Made by a program: the position numbers and the translations under genes. Shown here piece after piece: positions 1-5,894 of a stretch of DNA of 10,126 nt (position 1 is the first letter of the stretch; each line of letters opens with the position of its first letter). The notes under the pieces are model-generated. The model did not search any database. It was given only the letters and a program-made list of their open reading frames with translations, and had not been told where the DNA came from. Source of the DNA: Bacteroidales bacterium (GTDB lineage: Bacteria > Bacteroidota > Bacteroidia > Bacteroidales > VadinHA17); the NCBI GenBank assembly GCA_013314865.1, contig JABUEV010000055.1, positions 1 to 10,126 on the forward strand, read 5' to 3'.

Positions 1-209
1 TCAATTCGCTTGATTATTTTAATAGTTGTGGCCACTCCTACGTCAGATGAAACCAGAACCTCTTCAAGATTATCAAGCACTTCATCGTCAACCTTTGATT
101 TTCCGATGACAGCGCGCGAAAGTTTTGTAAAAACATTTTCCTTGGTTTTTTCGAGTCCCTTATTGAGGTTCTCTTTTTTTTCCTTTCCCAGGAATCCCAG
201 CCAGCTCAT
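1..209 (-). CDS. ftsY: Signal recognition particle receptor FtsY, N-terminal part (cut by window edge)
   Basis: Only the first 69 codons are visible; the gene runs off the left edge. FtsY is the membrane-associated GTPase that receives SRP-bound ribosomes and delivers them to the Sec translocon. The visible protein begins MSWLGFLGKEKKE, and continues with the N-domain helix typical of FtsY (KTKENVFTKLSRAV, about residues 21-34) and the DEVLDNLEEVLVSSDVGV segment (about 42-59). The GTPase (G) domain lies outside. The long acidic A domain of the E. coli protein is absent, as in many short FtsY forms. The ATG at 207-209 is chosen because it puts the N domain directly at the start. The gene follows the rpmB-rpmG-DUF4295 cluster on the same strand but is separated by a terminator and probably has its own promoter. 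The assignment rests on recognised sequence similarity and on the gene order. Confidence 0.9.
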   Translation of the reverse strand, partial: MSWLGFLGKEKKENLNKGLEKTKENVFTKLSRAVIGKSKVDDEVLDNLEEVLVSSDVGVATTIKIIKRI

Positions 210-230
210 AGTTATTAGAGTTGTTACAGA

Positions 231-262
231 CAAATATAAAAAAAGCTTTCTTCAGTTACGAA
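231..262 (-). promoter_or_regulatory. Putative ftsY promoter, overlapping the upstream terminator
   Basis: On the minus strand a perfect Bacteroidetes -7 box TATATTTG occupies 238-231, about 22 nt before the ftsY start codon. This would give a leader of roughly 15 nt. The -33 position holds TTC (262-260, spacing 21) rather than TTG, within the terminator stem, so this half is weak. The first T of the -7 box is also the last base of the terminator U-tract. Confidence 0.5.
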
Positions 263-268
263 GAAAGC
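238..268 (-). terminator. Intrinsic terminator of the rpmB-rpmG-DUF4295 operon
   Basis: A perfect 9-bp stem (GCTTTCTTC, 245-253, with GAAGAAAGC, 260-268) closes a 6-nt loop at 254-259. Read on the minus strand it is followed at once by seven U residues (244-238). It lies 24 nt past the stop codon of the DUF4295 gene. The plus strand has no T-tract after the stem, so the orientation is clear. Confidence 0.85.
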
Positions 269-292
269 CTGTCTTGAATAGGATATAAACTT

Positions 293-448
293 TTACTTCT
301 TTGCAAAAAAATCCTTAATATGGTCGTTATGCACGACACTTTCCCTGAACTGGTAAGACCCGGTCTTTTCAGATTTTACCATCTTTATGCACTTCGTAAA
401 TACTTTTCCGGATCCGGTTTTAAGTGATGCAACAGTTTTCTTTGCCAT
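293..448 (-). CDS. DUF4295 family small basic protein (51 aa)
   Basis: An ATG at 446-448 opens a 51-codon frame ending in TAA at 293-295. The protein starts MAKKTVASLKTGSGK and ends in HIKDFFAKK. It is lysine-rich, has no signal peptide or membrane segment, and carries one cysteine (residue 20). Size, sequence and position directly after rpmG match the Bacteroidetes family DUF4295. It lies 12 nt downstream of rpmG and is followed by the operon terminator, so it is co-transcribed with two ribosomal proteins. This suggests a role in or near the ribosome. From memory, a phylum-specific large-subunit protein called bL38 was seen in the Flavobacterium johnsoniae ribosome structure; whether it is this family I cannot confirm here. 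Confidence 0.88.
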   Translation of the reverse strand: MAKKTVASLKTGSGKVFTKCIKMVKSEKTGSYQFRESVVHNDHIKDFFAKK

Positions 449-460
449 GTTATTCTGCTT

Positions 461-649
461 TTATTTTATTTCCCTGTGAAGGGTATGACGTTTAAGAATC
501 GGATTATATTTCATTCTCTCAAGACGGTCAGGCGTATTCTTCCTGTTTTTTGTCGTAATGTACCTTGATGTACCGGGAAGGCCGCTCTCCTTATGTTCAG
601 TACATTCAAGAATTACCTGCTGTCTGTTACCTTTAGCCTTTTTTGCCAT
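461..649 (-). CDS. rpmG: 50S ribosomal protein bL33
   Basis: This is a 62-residue basic protein with the bL33 core: QVILECTEH (about residues 11-19), [23 protein letters not shown] (28-50) and the C-terminal end [10 protein letters not shown]. bL33 is a small protein of the large ribosomal subunit near the E site. Zinc-binding forms carry two CxxC pairs. Here only one cysteine (C16) remains, at the place of the first zinc cysteine, so this is a zinc-independent form. The start ATG at 647-649 lies 12 nt after the rpmB stop, without an obvious Shine-Dalgarno sequence. It is the second gene of the rpmB-rpmG-DUF4295 operon. Confidence 0.95.
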   Translation of the reverse strand: MAKKAKGNRQQVILECTEHKESGLPGTSRYITTKNRKNTPDRLERMKYNPILKRHTLHREIK

Positions 650-661
650 TTCTTTAATTTA

Positions 662-904
662 TTAACTGTTCACTATCAAGCCTTTTTCTTTCGCTTCCTT
701 AAGTACGGCTGTAAGTCCTTTTTTGTTAATCAACCTGATGCCTGATGCAGATACCTTAAGTGATATCCACCTTTTTTCTTCAGGCAGATAATACCTTTTA
801 ACAAAAAGGTTAGGAAAAAACTTTCTTTTAGTTCTCCTTTTTGAATGGGAAACATTGTTCCCAACCACAGCTCTCTTTCCCGTTACCTGACAAACCTTTG
901 CCAT
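662..904 (-). CDS. rpmB: 50S ribosomal protein bL28
   Basis: This 80-residue protein has the standard bL28 opening [11 protein letters not shown], the segment [19 protein letters not shown] (about residues 15-33) and the [18 protein letters not shown] core (46-63). bL28 is a core protein of the large subunit needed for stable 70S assembly. Only C5 is present, so the form lacks a zinc site. It is the first gene of the ribosomal-protein cluster, with a good promoter about 40 nt upstream. The ATG at 902-904 gives the normal family N-terminus. Confidence 0.96.
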   Translation of the reverse strand: MAKVCQVTGKRAVVGNNVSHSKRRTKRKFFPNLFVKRYYLPEEKRWISLKVSASGIRLINKKGLTAVLKEAKEKGLIVNS

Positions 905-942
905 TGAGTTTAAATTTGCATTACAATTTTAAAAACGAAGCG

Positions 943-972
943 CAAAGTACGTGATTTTAATCTTATTAACAA
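943..972 (-). promoter_or_regulatory. Promoter of the rpmB-rpmG-DUF4295 operon
   Basis: On the minus strand TTG (972-970, within TTTTGTTA) is followed after 20 nt by TACTTTG (949-943), close to the Bacteroidetes sigma-ABfr consensus TTG-N19-21-TAnnTTTG but one base shorter in the second box. Transcription would start near 935-938 and leave a leader of about 30 nt before rpmB. No terminator is visible between cinA and this site, so read-through from cinA may add to expression. Confidence 0.6.
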
Positions 973-1015
973 AATTTTTCATGTACTTTTTTTTAACATT
1001 TGTTTCTGATTAACC

Positions 1016-2257
1016 TTAATAACTGAGAATCTGTTTTCTGAGGAGGTTCAGGGCCGCGCGGGCAAACCTTTCAATATTGATAAGTCTGTCAGTGCCAAAG
1101 ATGTATTTTTCCGCAGATGTACCTGAGTCAGAAGCCACCGCCACCCAGACGGTGCCTACTGGCTTTTCATGAGATCCTCCTGACGGTCCGGCAATGCCTG
1201 TTGTGGCAACACTGAAGTCAGTTGACAATAGTTTTCTTGCTCCTTCAGCCATTTCCCTTGCACACTGTTCGCTTACTGCCCCGTATTCGGAAATTGTCGA
1301 AGCTTTTACTCCAAGCAATCTTTTTTTCACTTCATTTGAATATGCAATAACTGAACCAGTAAAATAGTCAGAGCTTCCCGCAATGCCTGTTATCATACCG
1401 GCAATTCTTCCTCCTGTACAACTTTCTGCAGTGCAGACAGTACTTTTTCTCTCCCTTAGAAGCCTTCCTATGACCATTTCAAGTGATTCTTCATCCTCCG
1501 AAAATATAAATCCGGGAATTATACTGCGAAGTTTACTAGTCTGTTCTTCCAGAACTGCATGGAGAAAAGAGGGATCTTTCCCGGTTGCTGTGAGTCTGAG
1601 TTTAATTACTCCAAACGAGGGCAGGTATGCAAGTTTTATGCAATCAGGAAGTGCTGATTCAAAACCAGTAAGTATTTCAGCAAGTTTTGCCTCGTAGGTG
1701 CCATAAGTCATTATGTTTTTATGAATGATTACCTGGGACTTATATCTTCTCTTAAGCTCAGGAATTGCATGTTCAGTCATAAGGTATTTCATTTCAGCGG
1801 GAACACCTGGAAGTGACATATAAATTTTACCATCCTTTTCGAACCACATTCCCGGGGCAGTACCAACTGCATTGGGAAGAATGGTGCATGATTCCGGCAC
1901 TAAGGCCTGGAGCCTGTTGTTTTCATTGAGGTCAAATCCACGTCTCTGCATCAGGATTCTGATATTTTCCAGAACGGTTTCATTCATTTTAAGCCGGGTG
2001 TTAAAAAATTCGCAAAGCACCGGTTTGGTAATATCATCACTGGTCGGACCCAGTCCGCCTGTAATTATGACAAGATCAGTATCCCTGCCGATTCCTTTAA
2101 GAGCAGAAAGAATATCCTCACTCCTGTCGTGTACTGATGTTTTTCTGCAAATGTCAAAGCCAATATTGCTCAATTCTGATCCTATCCAGGCTGAGTTTGT
2201 ATCAATTGTCTGTCCGATAAGCAGTTCGTCTCCTATTGTGATAATTTCAGCCTTCAT
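1016..2257 (-). CDS. cinA: CinA family nicotinamide-nucleotide amidase (competence/damage-inducible protein)
   Basis: This 413-residue protein has the full two-part CinA layout. The N-terminal MoaB/MogA-like domain (about 3-170) opens MKAEIITIGDELLIGQTIDTN and carries TGGLGPTSDD at 66-75; in this family it is linked to ADP-ribose pyrophosphatase activity. A linker domain covers about 175-250. The C-terminal PncC-type domain (about 258-410) carries AESCTGG (277-283) and TGIAGPSGG (353-361) and should deamidate nicotinamide mononucleotide to nicotinate mononucleotide, a step of pyridine nucleotide recycling in the cytoplasm. The length is normal and nothing looks broken. It lies upstream of rpmB on the same strand. 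Despite its name, a role in DNA uptake should not be assumed. Confidence 0.95.
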   Translation of the reverse strand: MKAEIITIGDELLIGQTIDTNSAWIGSELSNIGFDICRKTSVHDRSEDILSALKGIGRDTDLVIITGGLGPTSDDITKPVLCEFFNTRLKMNETVLENIRILMQRRGFDLNENNRLQALVPESCTILPNAVGTAPGMWFEKDGKIYMSLPGVPAEMKYLMTEHAIPELKRRYKSQVIIHKNIMTYGTYEAKLAEILTGFESALPDCIKLAYLPSFGVIKLRLTATGKDPSFLHAVLEEQTSKLRSIIPGFIFSEDEESLEMVIGRLLRERKSTVCTAESCTGGRIAGMITGIAGSSDYFTGSVIAYSNEVKKRLLGVKASTISEYGAVSEQCAREMAEGARKLLSTDFSVATTGIAGPSGGSHEKPVGTVWVAVASDSGTSAEKYIFGTDRLINIERFARAALNLLRKQILSY

Positions 2258-2283
2258 TTTTCAAATGGAATGATACATGGAAG

Positions 2284-2291
2284 CAAAGATA
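2284..2291 (-). promoter_or_regulatory. Possible proximal -7 box for cinA
   Basis: On the minus strand TATCTTTG fits TAnnTTTG exactly and lies 26 nt before the cinA start. I see no TTG at the expected distance upstream, so this is a weaker candidate than the distal box at 2331-2338. Confidence 0.3.
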
Positions 2292-2330
2292 GAGAAATAA
2301 AACAATGAATTATTGAAACGCTAAATTCGG

Positions 2331-2361
2331 CAAATATAGCATCTGACTGAACCAAGGGAAA
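2331..2361 (-). promoter_or_regulatory. Possible distal promoter for cinA
   Basis: On the minus strand TATATTTG (2338-2331) is a perfect -7 box. A TTT (2361-2359) lies 20 nt upstream at the -33 position, and a TTG lies closer (2355-2353, spacing 14). Transcription would start near 2324, giving a leader of about 65 nt. The site lies in the 200-nt gap between the lipoprotein gene and cinA, which otherwise shows no feature. Confidence 0.42.
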
Positions 2362-2457
2362 TTTTACATCCTGTTCTGACAATAATACATCACTGACGGG
2401 ATCAGGTCAAACTTAAAAATTGGATAAAGAGATTTATGCAGATAATTGCACAGGGTT

Positions 2458-3267
2458 TTATTCATAGATATATTCAGCTTCTCCATTTACTATTACCGGA
2501 TAACCCCTGTGGTTGTATGTATAGGTGTATGTTGAAACCTGTACTTTTTGGATTGCCGGATCGCTGACTTCAAAATGAATAGTATATGTTTCTTTAACGA
2601 TATTGTTCAGATTAGTATATTTTCCGGGTTTCATCAAACGCCTGAAGGCCAGCCACGGATTGTTTTTATTATCGAATTCATATTCCGTTGATGTTAGCAG
2701 ATTCTGAGTGCCATCATCCAGAATCATATACTTCTCCTCCCTTATCAGATTGCCTTTTGAATCGTAGAAGAAATCAATAAATGATGAAGGCTTGCCATTC
2801 CAGAACATAGTTTCTCTGGTTATCCTGTCATTTTCAAATGTATATTCATTATACTCTCCATCTGTTGATGAATTGCGGTCGAATATAGTTTTTACCAGCT
2901 GATCATTGCTGTTGTATTCATATATTTTGGTAAGACTTTTCTCAGTGTTGCCGGGATTTACCCATTCCTTTCTGTTCATCACTTGTTCTAATGCTGCGCT
3001 GTTGCTGCTGAAAATAGCCTTGTCCATATAGAACTCTGATGTGGAAAGCAGATTTCTGTTGTTATAACAGTGTTTTGTATAATGGAATTTGCTCTTTTCC
3101 TCTTTAGGAAGCCTTTCCTCAGTATATGTATATTCCATAAAAAGCTCACCATCAACCGTTATTCTTTTAAGAAGTGGTATATCCTTGTTTTCGATGATAG
3201 GGTGATATTCTTTTTCGCACGAAAAAAGAAGAAATGAGGTGACAATCAGCAAGCTTAGTTTTTTCAT
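2458..3267 (-). CDS. Hypothetical lipoprotein with YD-like repeats
   Basis: I do not recognise a function. The ATG at 3265-3267 is preferred over an in-frame ATG at 3291 because it gives a classic lipoprotein signal peptide: MKKLSLLIVTSFLLFSC, with C17 as the lipidated residue. The mature protein (about 253 residues) is exported and lipid-anchored. It contains repeated short strand motifs of the type Y-x-(Y/F)-(D/N)-x-x-(G/N): YEYNSNDQL (116-124), FFYDSKGNL (166-174), YEFDNKNN (196-203) and YTYNHRGYP (249-257). These resemble the YD/RHS-like repeats of many Bacteroidetes lipoproteins and suggest an antiparallel beta sheet. The length is 269 residues with no sign of truncation. No promoter was found between it and the tRNA gene 60 nt upstream, so read-through from the tRNA promoter is possible. 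Confidence 0.8.
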   Translation of the reverse strand: MKKLSLLIVTSFLLFSCEKEYHPIIENKDIPLLKRITVDGELFMEYTYTEERLPKEEKSKFHYTKHCYNNRNLLSTSEFYMDKAIFSSNSAALEQVMNRKEWVNPGNTEKSLTKIYEYNSNDQLVKTIFDRNSSTDGEYNEYTFENDRITRETMFWNGKPSSFIDFFYDSKGNLIREEKYMILDDGTQNLLTSTEYEFDNKNNPWLAFRRLMKPGKYTNLNNIVKETYTIHFEVSDPAIQKVQVSTYTYTYNHRGYPVIVNGEAEYIYE

Positions 3268-3329
3268 GTCTTTGGTTTGGGTGTTATTCACTTCACATCA
3301 AAAATCACACCAAACGCGCATTTTTTTTG

Positions 3330-3402
3330 AGCGGGAAACGGGAATCGAACCCGCGACCCTCAGCTTGGGAAGCTGATGCTCTGCCAACTGAGCTACTCCC
3401 GC
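3330..3402 (-). tRNA. tRNA-Gly (anticodon CCC)
   Basis: The 73-nt cloverleaf reads on the minus strand from GCGGGAG at 3402. The acceptor stem pairs GCGGGAG with TTCCCGC (3337-3331), with one G-U pair at 7-66. The D arm is GCTC/GAGC. The anticodon stem TCAGC/GCTGA holds the loop TTCCCAA with CCC at 3369-3367, exactly positions 34-36, reading GGG glycine codons. The T arm is GCGGG-TTCGATT-CCCGT. The discriminator base is U73. CCA is not encoded, so it must be added after transcription. Confidence 0.96.
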
Positions 3403-3413
3403 ATTTTACAGCG

Positions 3414-3443
3414 CAAATGTAATAATTTAACCGAACAGGTCAA
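3414..3443 (-). promoter_or_regulatory. Promoter of tRNA-Gly
   Basis: On the minus strand TTTG (3444-3441, TTG at 3443-3441) is followed after 19 nt by TACATTTG (3421-3414). Both boxes match the Bacteroidetes consensus exactly. The -7 box ends 11 nt before the tRNA 5' end, which predicts a very short leader. This is the clearest promoter in the window. Confidence 0.78.
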
Positions 3444-3447
3444 AGAA

Positions 3448-3581
3448 ATTTCGGATTTCGGATTGCGGATTTTGGCGAACGCAGTGAGCCAATCCCGCGT
3501 AAGCGGGAGCGGATTTTATCAAGCAATGTGAGATAATACCTCATAAGCGGGAGCGGGTTTCGGGTTTCGCGTTTCGGGTTT
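3448..3581 (+). repeat. Degenerate short-repeat patch upstream of the tRNA-Gly promoter
   Basis: This patch lies in the 361-nt gene-free stretch 3403-3763. Four tandem 7-mers fill 3448-3475 (ATTTCGG, ATTTCGG, ATTGCGG, ATTTTGG). Next comes GCGAACGCAGTGAGCC (3475-3490), then a hairpin CCCGC-GTAA-GCGGG (3494-3507). The 13-mer TAAGCGGGAGCGG occurs at 3500-3512 and again at 3544-3556. Three more 7-mers (GTTTCGG, GTTTCGC, GTTTCGG) fill 3557-3577. There is no open frame, transposase or flanking target duplication, so I read it as a non-coding intergenic repeat element, function unknown. Apart from the AT-rich inverted repeat near 3677-3710, the remainder (3582-3763) is AT-rich without recognisable signals. 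Confidence 0.65.
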
Positions 3582-3676
3582 ATACTTCAGGGTTTAAAAG
3601 CGATTGTAAAATGTATATCATGCTGAATGCACTTACATAAAAATTATCTTGTGGAAACCTATAAGTAATTTAAATA

Positions 3677-3710
3677 AGATTGTTTTATTAATCTAACAAT
3701 CTGTTTTTTT
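3677..3710. terminator. AT-rich hairpin, possible terminator below the CE4-GH10 gene
   Basis: AGATTGTT (3677-3684) pairs perfectly with AACAATCT (3695-3702) around a 10-nt loop. On the plus strand it is followed by G and seven T (3704-3710). On the minus strand the tail is the weaker TATTTAAATT. It lies about 60 nt past the stop codon of the minus-strand CE4-GH10 gene, so it could end that transcript, although the better U-tract is on the other strand. The stem has only two G-C pairs. Confidence 0.35.
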
Positions 3711-3763
3711 AATTACCTTAAACTACTGGCAAACTGAATATTAATACTGAAGCTGGATAACCA

Positions 3764-5764
3764 TCATTTTCTGAACTCAACAACTGCCTTGCCCTCTGAT
3801 TTAATCAGATCTATGACTTTTGAAACTTTGCCGACTGTCACTTTATATTTGCCGTAGAATGCCGGTATAACGTATAATCCATCCTTTCCTGCTGTTCCGG
3901 ATTCATTTGTCCACCACTCTTTGAATACCAGGTTGCGGTAAGCCTCCCCTGCCGGTGTTATCGACCAGTCGCGCCTGTACATGGACGAAGCCGGAATCCA
4001 GTTATTCCCTTCCCAGAAACCCCACATAAGAATGCCCTCAACGGCCGGATGAGCAAAACAGATTCTGAAATAATCAGAAAGTTCTTTTGCCTTTAAATCT
4101 TCATCTTCCGGTGTCATCACAACTTTCCTGTTGCCATAGAACTTTGAATTTTGTCCGGGCATATTAAATTCGGTCACCCTGACTGGCAGTTTAAAAATAG
4201 CAAGCGAATCCAGTGCATTTTTAAGTTGCTGACGATCGAATGTTTCTCCGTGAGAATGACCCTGAACACCAATTCCGGCAATGGGAATCCCCTGTTTCAG
4301 CAGACTGCGTATATGTGTCATGTAATCAGTCAGCCGTTTGCCTGTGAGTATTTCATAGTCATTTACAAAGAGTTTTGCGTTTGGATCGCCTTCCATGGCC
4401 CACTGAGCCATCATCTTTGTTATTTCAGGACCAAGACGCTCCTCGTAATAATTGCCGTGAATCATCTCATTGTTAAGGTCGTATTCTGCAAATCGGCCCT
4501 TGTACTTCTGAGTTATAGCTGTTGCCCTCTCCTGCATCCTTTTTCTCAATTCATCATCACTGAGTTCTTTTATCCATGGCTGTACAAATTTTGATATTCC
4601 CCAGAACAGGTTATGACCTCTGAGGGGGATGTTGTTTTCTTCTGTCCATTTCAGAATTCCGTCAACAACTGAATAGTTGACTTCATCCTTTCGCGGTTCC
4701 ATTGAATACCATTTAAGTGCATTTTCAGTCACTGCAGAATTAAAATTCAGAATGAATTTCTCCTTATATTGTTTTAAATCACTCTCAGGCATTTTGCCGT
4801 CGGCCAGACTGTTGCTTATTGCACACCCGAACCAGAATTCATGCCGGAGCTGTTCCACACTAACTTTGGATCCCGGTCTGGCTTTAACGATTATCTCTCC
4901 TTTTCTGTTCCTGGCAATCGATTCATCAAGAAGTTTTCTTTCAATATATTCTGCAACGTTGCGGACGTTATCTATCCAGACTCCGTTTGCAGGGTCTGTT
5001 GCGTACTTGCAGATTGCATCAATAGTCTGAAGAAGTGAGGTTTGATTTCCACTGTCATTCATTTCGTGTCCTGCCAGTACCAGCCATTGTCCGTTTGCTT
5101 TGGCGGTTTCAATAAGTTTCAGTATCTGCTCAAATGTTTTTCCGTCGAGTTCTGTGGCGTTAAGCTGTGCCGGATCGCAGTAGTAAGGATCGTTGGGGGC
5201 CTCGTTGAGCCAGCCTCGGCCGCTTTTGAACATTGAGGCGATAAGCGGAACATAGCTTTTTGTGTTTATTCCCCTGCCAACGTAAGTCTGTCCGCACGGG
5301 TACGCAAAAGATGAAGTTGAAGTTCCCAGAACTTCTTTAATAAACCTGTTGGCAGAGTCGAGTTCTGCTTTCATTTTTTGAAGTGTATAATCCTCCAGAG
5401 CTTTGTTTCTTGACCATGCAAAATTTCCGGAACATGGATGGAAAACAGAATGGTTTCCGATTTCATGTCCGTCTTTCACAGCTTTTTTCCATCCTTCAGT
5501 TCTTTGAAGGACATTGCCGGGTTGTATGTAAAAAGTGGCTTTCACCCCGTATTTGTCGAGAAGAGGTATCCCCTTGTCTATCTGTGAAAGACGTGCGTCG
5601 TCGAAGGTAAGGCTCAGAGCCATTTTTTTACCTTCAGGCCAGGCAAATTTACGATTCGTTTCAGCTGAATTGCCTCCATAGGTTTGACCGAAACCAGAGT
5701 TGGATATCATCACAATAGTCAAAAGTATGGAGAAGTACTTTAAATAATTTGATTTCTTATTCAT
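3764..5764 (-). CDS. Exported two-domain polysaccharide deacetylase (CE4/NodB) - GH10 xylanase-like enzyme
   Basis: This 666-residue protein has a signal peptide (about 1-26, cut near GFG/Q). The NodB/CE4 domain (about 45-270) shows LTFDDAR with D55/D56, the metal motif HSVFH (H105, H109), FAYPCG (153-158) and LAGHEM with H233, so a metal-dependent deacetylase is expected. The GH10 domain (about 285-610) shows TENALKW (346-352), RGHNLFWG (382-389), the acid/base glutamate E433 in DLNNEM, the nucleophile E532 in VTEFN, and GILMWGFWEGNNW (577-589). A short C-terminal beta module (about 611-666) follows. GHNLFW, NNEMIHG and the AYRNLVFKEWWTN ending resemble plant-type GH10 proteins rather than classical bacterial xylanases. 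Acting on an acetylated xylan or related beta-glycan is an inference. It lies 130 nt downstream of the MG2-like gene, same strand. Both catalytic sets are intact. Confidence 0.9.
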   Translation of the reverse strand: MNKKSNYLKYFSILLTIVMISNSGFGQTYGGNSAETNRKFAWPEGKKMALSLTFDDARLSQIDKGIPLLDKYGVKATFYIQPGNVLQRTEGWKKAVKDGHEIGNHSVFHPCSGNFAWSRNKALEDYTLQKMKAELDSANRFIKEVLGTSTSSFAYPCGQTYVGRGINTKSYVPLIASMFKSGRGWLNEAPNDPYYCDPAQLNATELDGKTFEQILKLIETAKANGQWLVLAGHEMNDSGNQTSLLQTIDAICKYATDPANGVWIDNVRNVAEYIERKLLDESIARNRKGEIIVKARPGSKVSVEQLRHEFWFGCAISNSLADGKMPESDLKQYKEKFILNFNSAVTENALKWYSMEPRKDEVNYSVVDGILKWTEENNIPLRGHNLFWGISKFVQPWIKELSDDELRKRMQERATAITQKYKGRFAEYDLNNEMIHGNYYEERLGPEITKMMAQWAMEGDPNAKLFVNDYEILTGKRLTDYMTHIRSLLKQGIPIAGIGVQGHSHGETFDRQQLKNALDSLAIFKLPVRVTEFNMPGQNSKFYGNRKVVMTPEDEDLKAKELSDYFRICFAHPAVEGILMWGFWEGNNWIPASSMYRRDWSITPAGEAYRNLVFKEWWTNESGTAGKDGLYVIPAFYGKYKVTVGKVSKVIDLIKSEGKAVVEFRK

Positions 5765-5787
5765 ATTAACAAGGAATTTCAGTCTTA

Positions 5788-5819
5788 TAAATTTAATTCA
5801 TTTATTTTATTTTTATCAA
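5788..5819 (-). promoter_or_regulatory. Weak candidate promoter of the CE4-GH10 gene
   Basis: On the minus strand TTG (5819-5817) is followed after 21 nt by TAAATTTA (5795-5788), one base off the TAnnTTTG box. It lies 24 nt before the start codon in very AT-rich DNA, where such matches arise easily by chance. Confidence 0.25.
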
Positions 5820-5820
5820 C

Positions 5821-5854
5821 AAACATTTCGCCTCTGCGAGGCTCAGAAATGTTT
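5821..5854. other. Long imperfect hairpin between the MG2-like gene and the CE4-GH10 gene
   Basis: AAACATTTC (5821-5829) pairs with GAAATGTTT (5846-5854), and inside it GCCTC (5830-5834) pairs with GAGGC (5838-5842) around the loop TGC. A three-base bulge (TCA, 5843-5845) interrupts one side. This gives 14 base pairs in all. It begins about 40 nt past the stop of the upstream gene. On the minus strand no U-tract follows; on the plus strand the run is TTTTTAT. It may be a 3' end-stabilising stem, an inefficient terminator or a processing site between two co-transcribed genes. Confidence 0.6.
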
Positions 5855-5894
5855 TTATATAACCATGGTACTGGAATTTGAAGAAATCTTTAGA

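Noticed and set aside
10..288. Plus-strand 92-codon open frame
   Set aside because: It runs antisense to ftsY and through the terminator hairpin; the protein is low-complexity Ser/Phe-rich and resembles nothing. A shadow of ftsY.
905..1015. Terminator between cinA and rpmB
   Set aside because: There is an AACAAATGTT palindrome and an A-run, but the stem would be four pairs with a two-base loop, too small for an intrinsic terminator.
1872..2273. Plus-strand 133-codon open frame
   Set aside because: Fully antisense to the well-supported cinA gene, with no promoter or recognisable motif.
3268..3291. Upstream start for the lipoprotein (277 instead of 269 residues)
   Set aside because: The extra eight residues would precede a normal lipoprotein signal peptide; the ATG at 3267 gives MKK plus hydrophobic core plus lipobox in standard spacing.
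3494..3556. CRISPR-like array from repeated TAAGCGGGAGCGG
   Set aside because: Only two 13-nt copies, no regular repeat-spacer units and no cas genes in the window.
3330..3581. Integrated element using tRNA-Gly as attachment site
   Set aside because: No integrase, no duplicated tRNA 3' end, and the repeat patch lies on the promoter side of the tRNA, not at its 3' end.
4151..4594. Plus-strand 147-codon open frame
   Set aside because: Antisense to the catalytic part of the GH10 domain, whose motifs are conserved; Cys/Phe-rich composition typical of a reverse-strand shadow.
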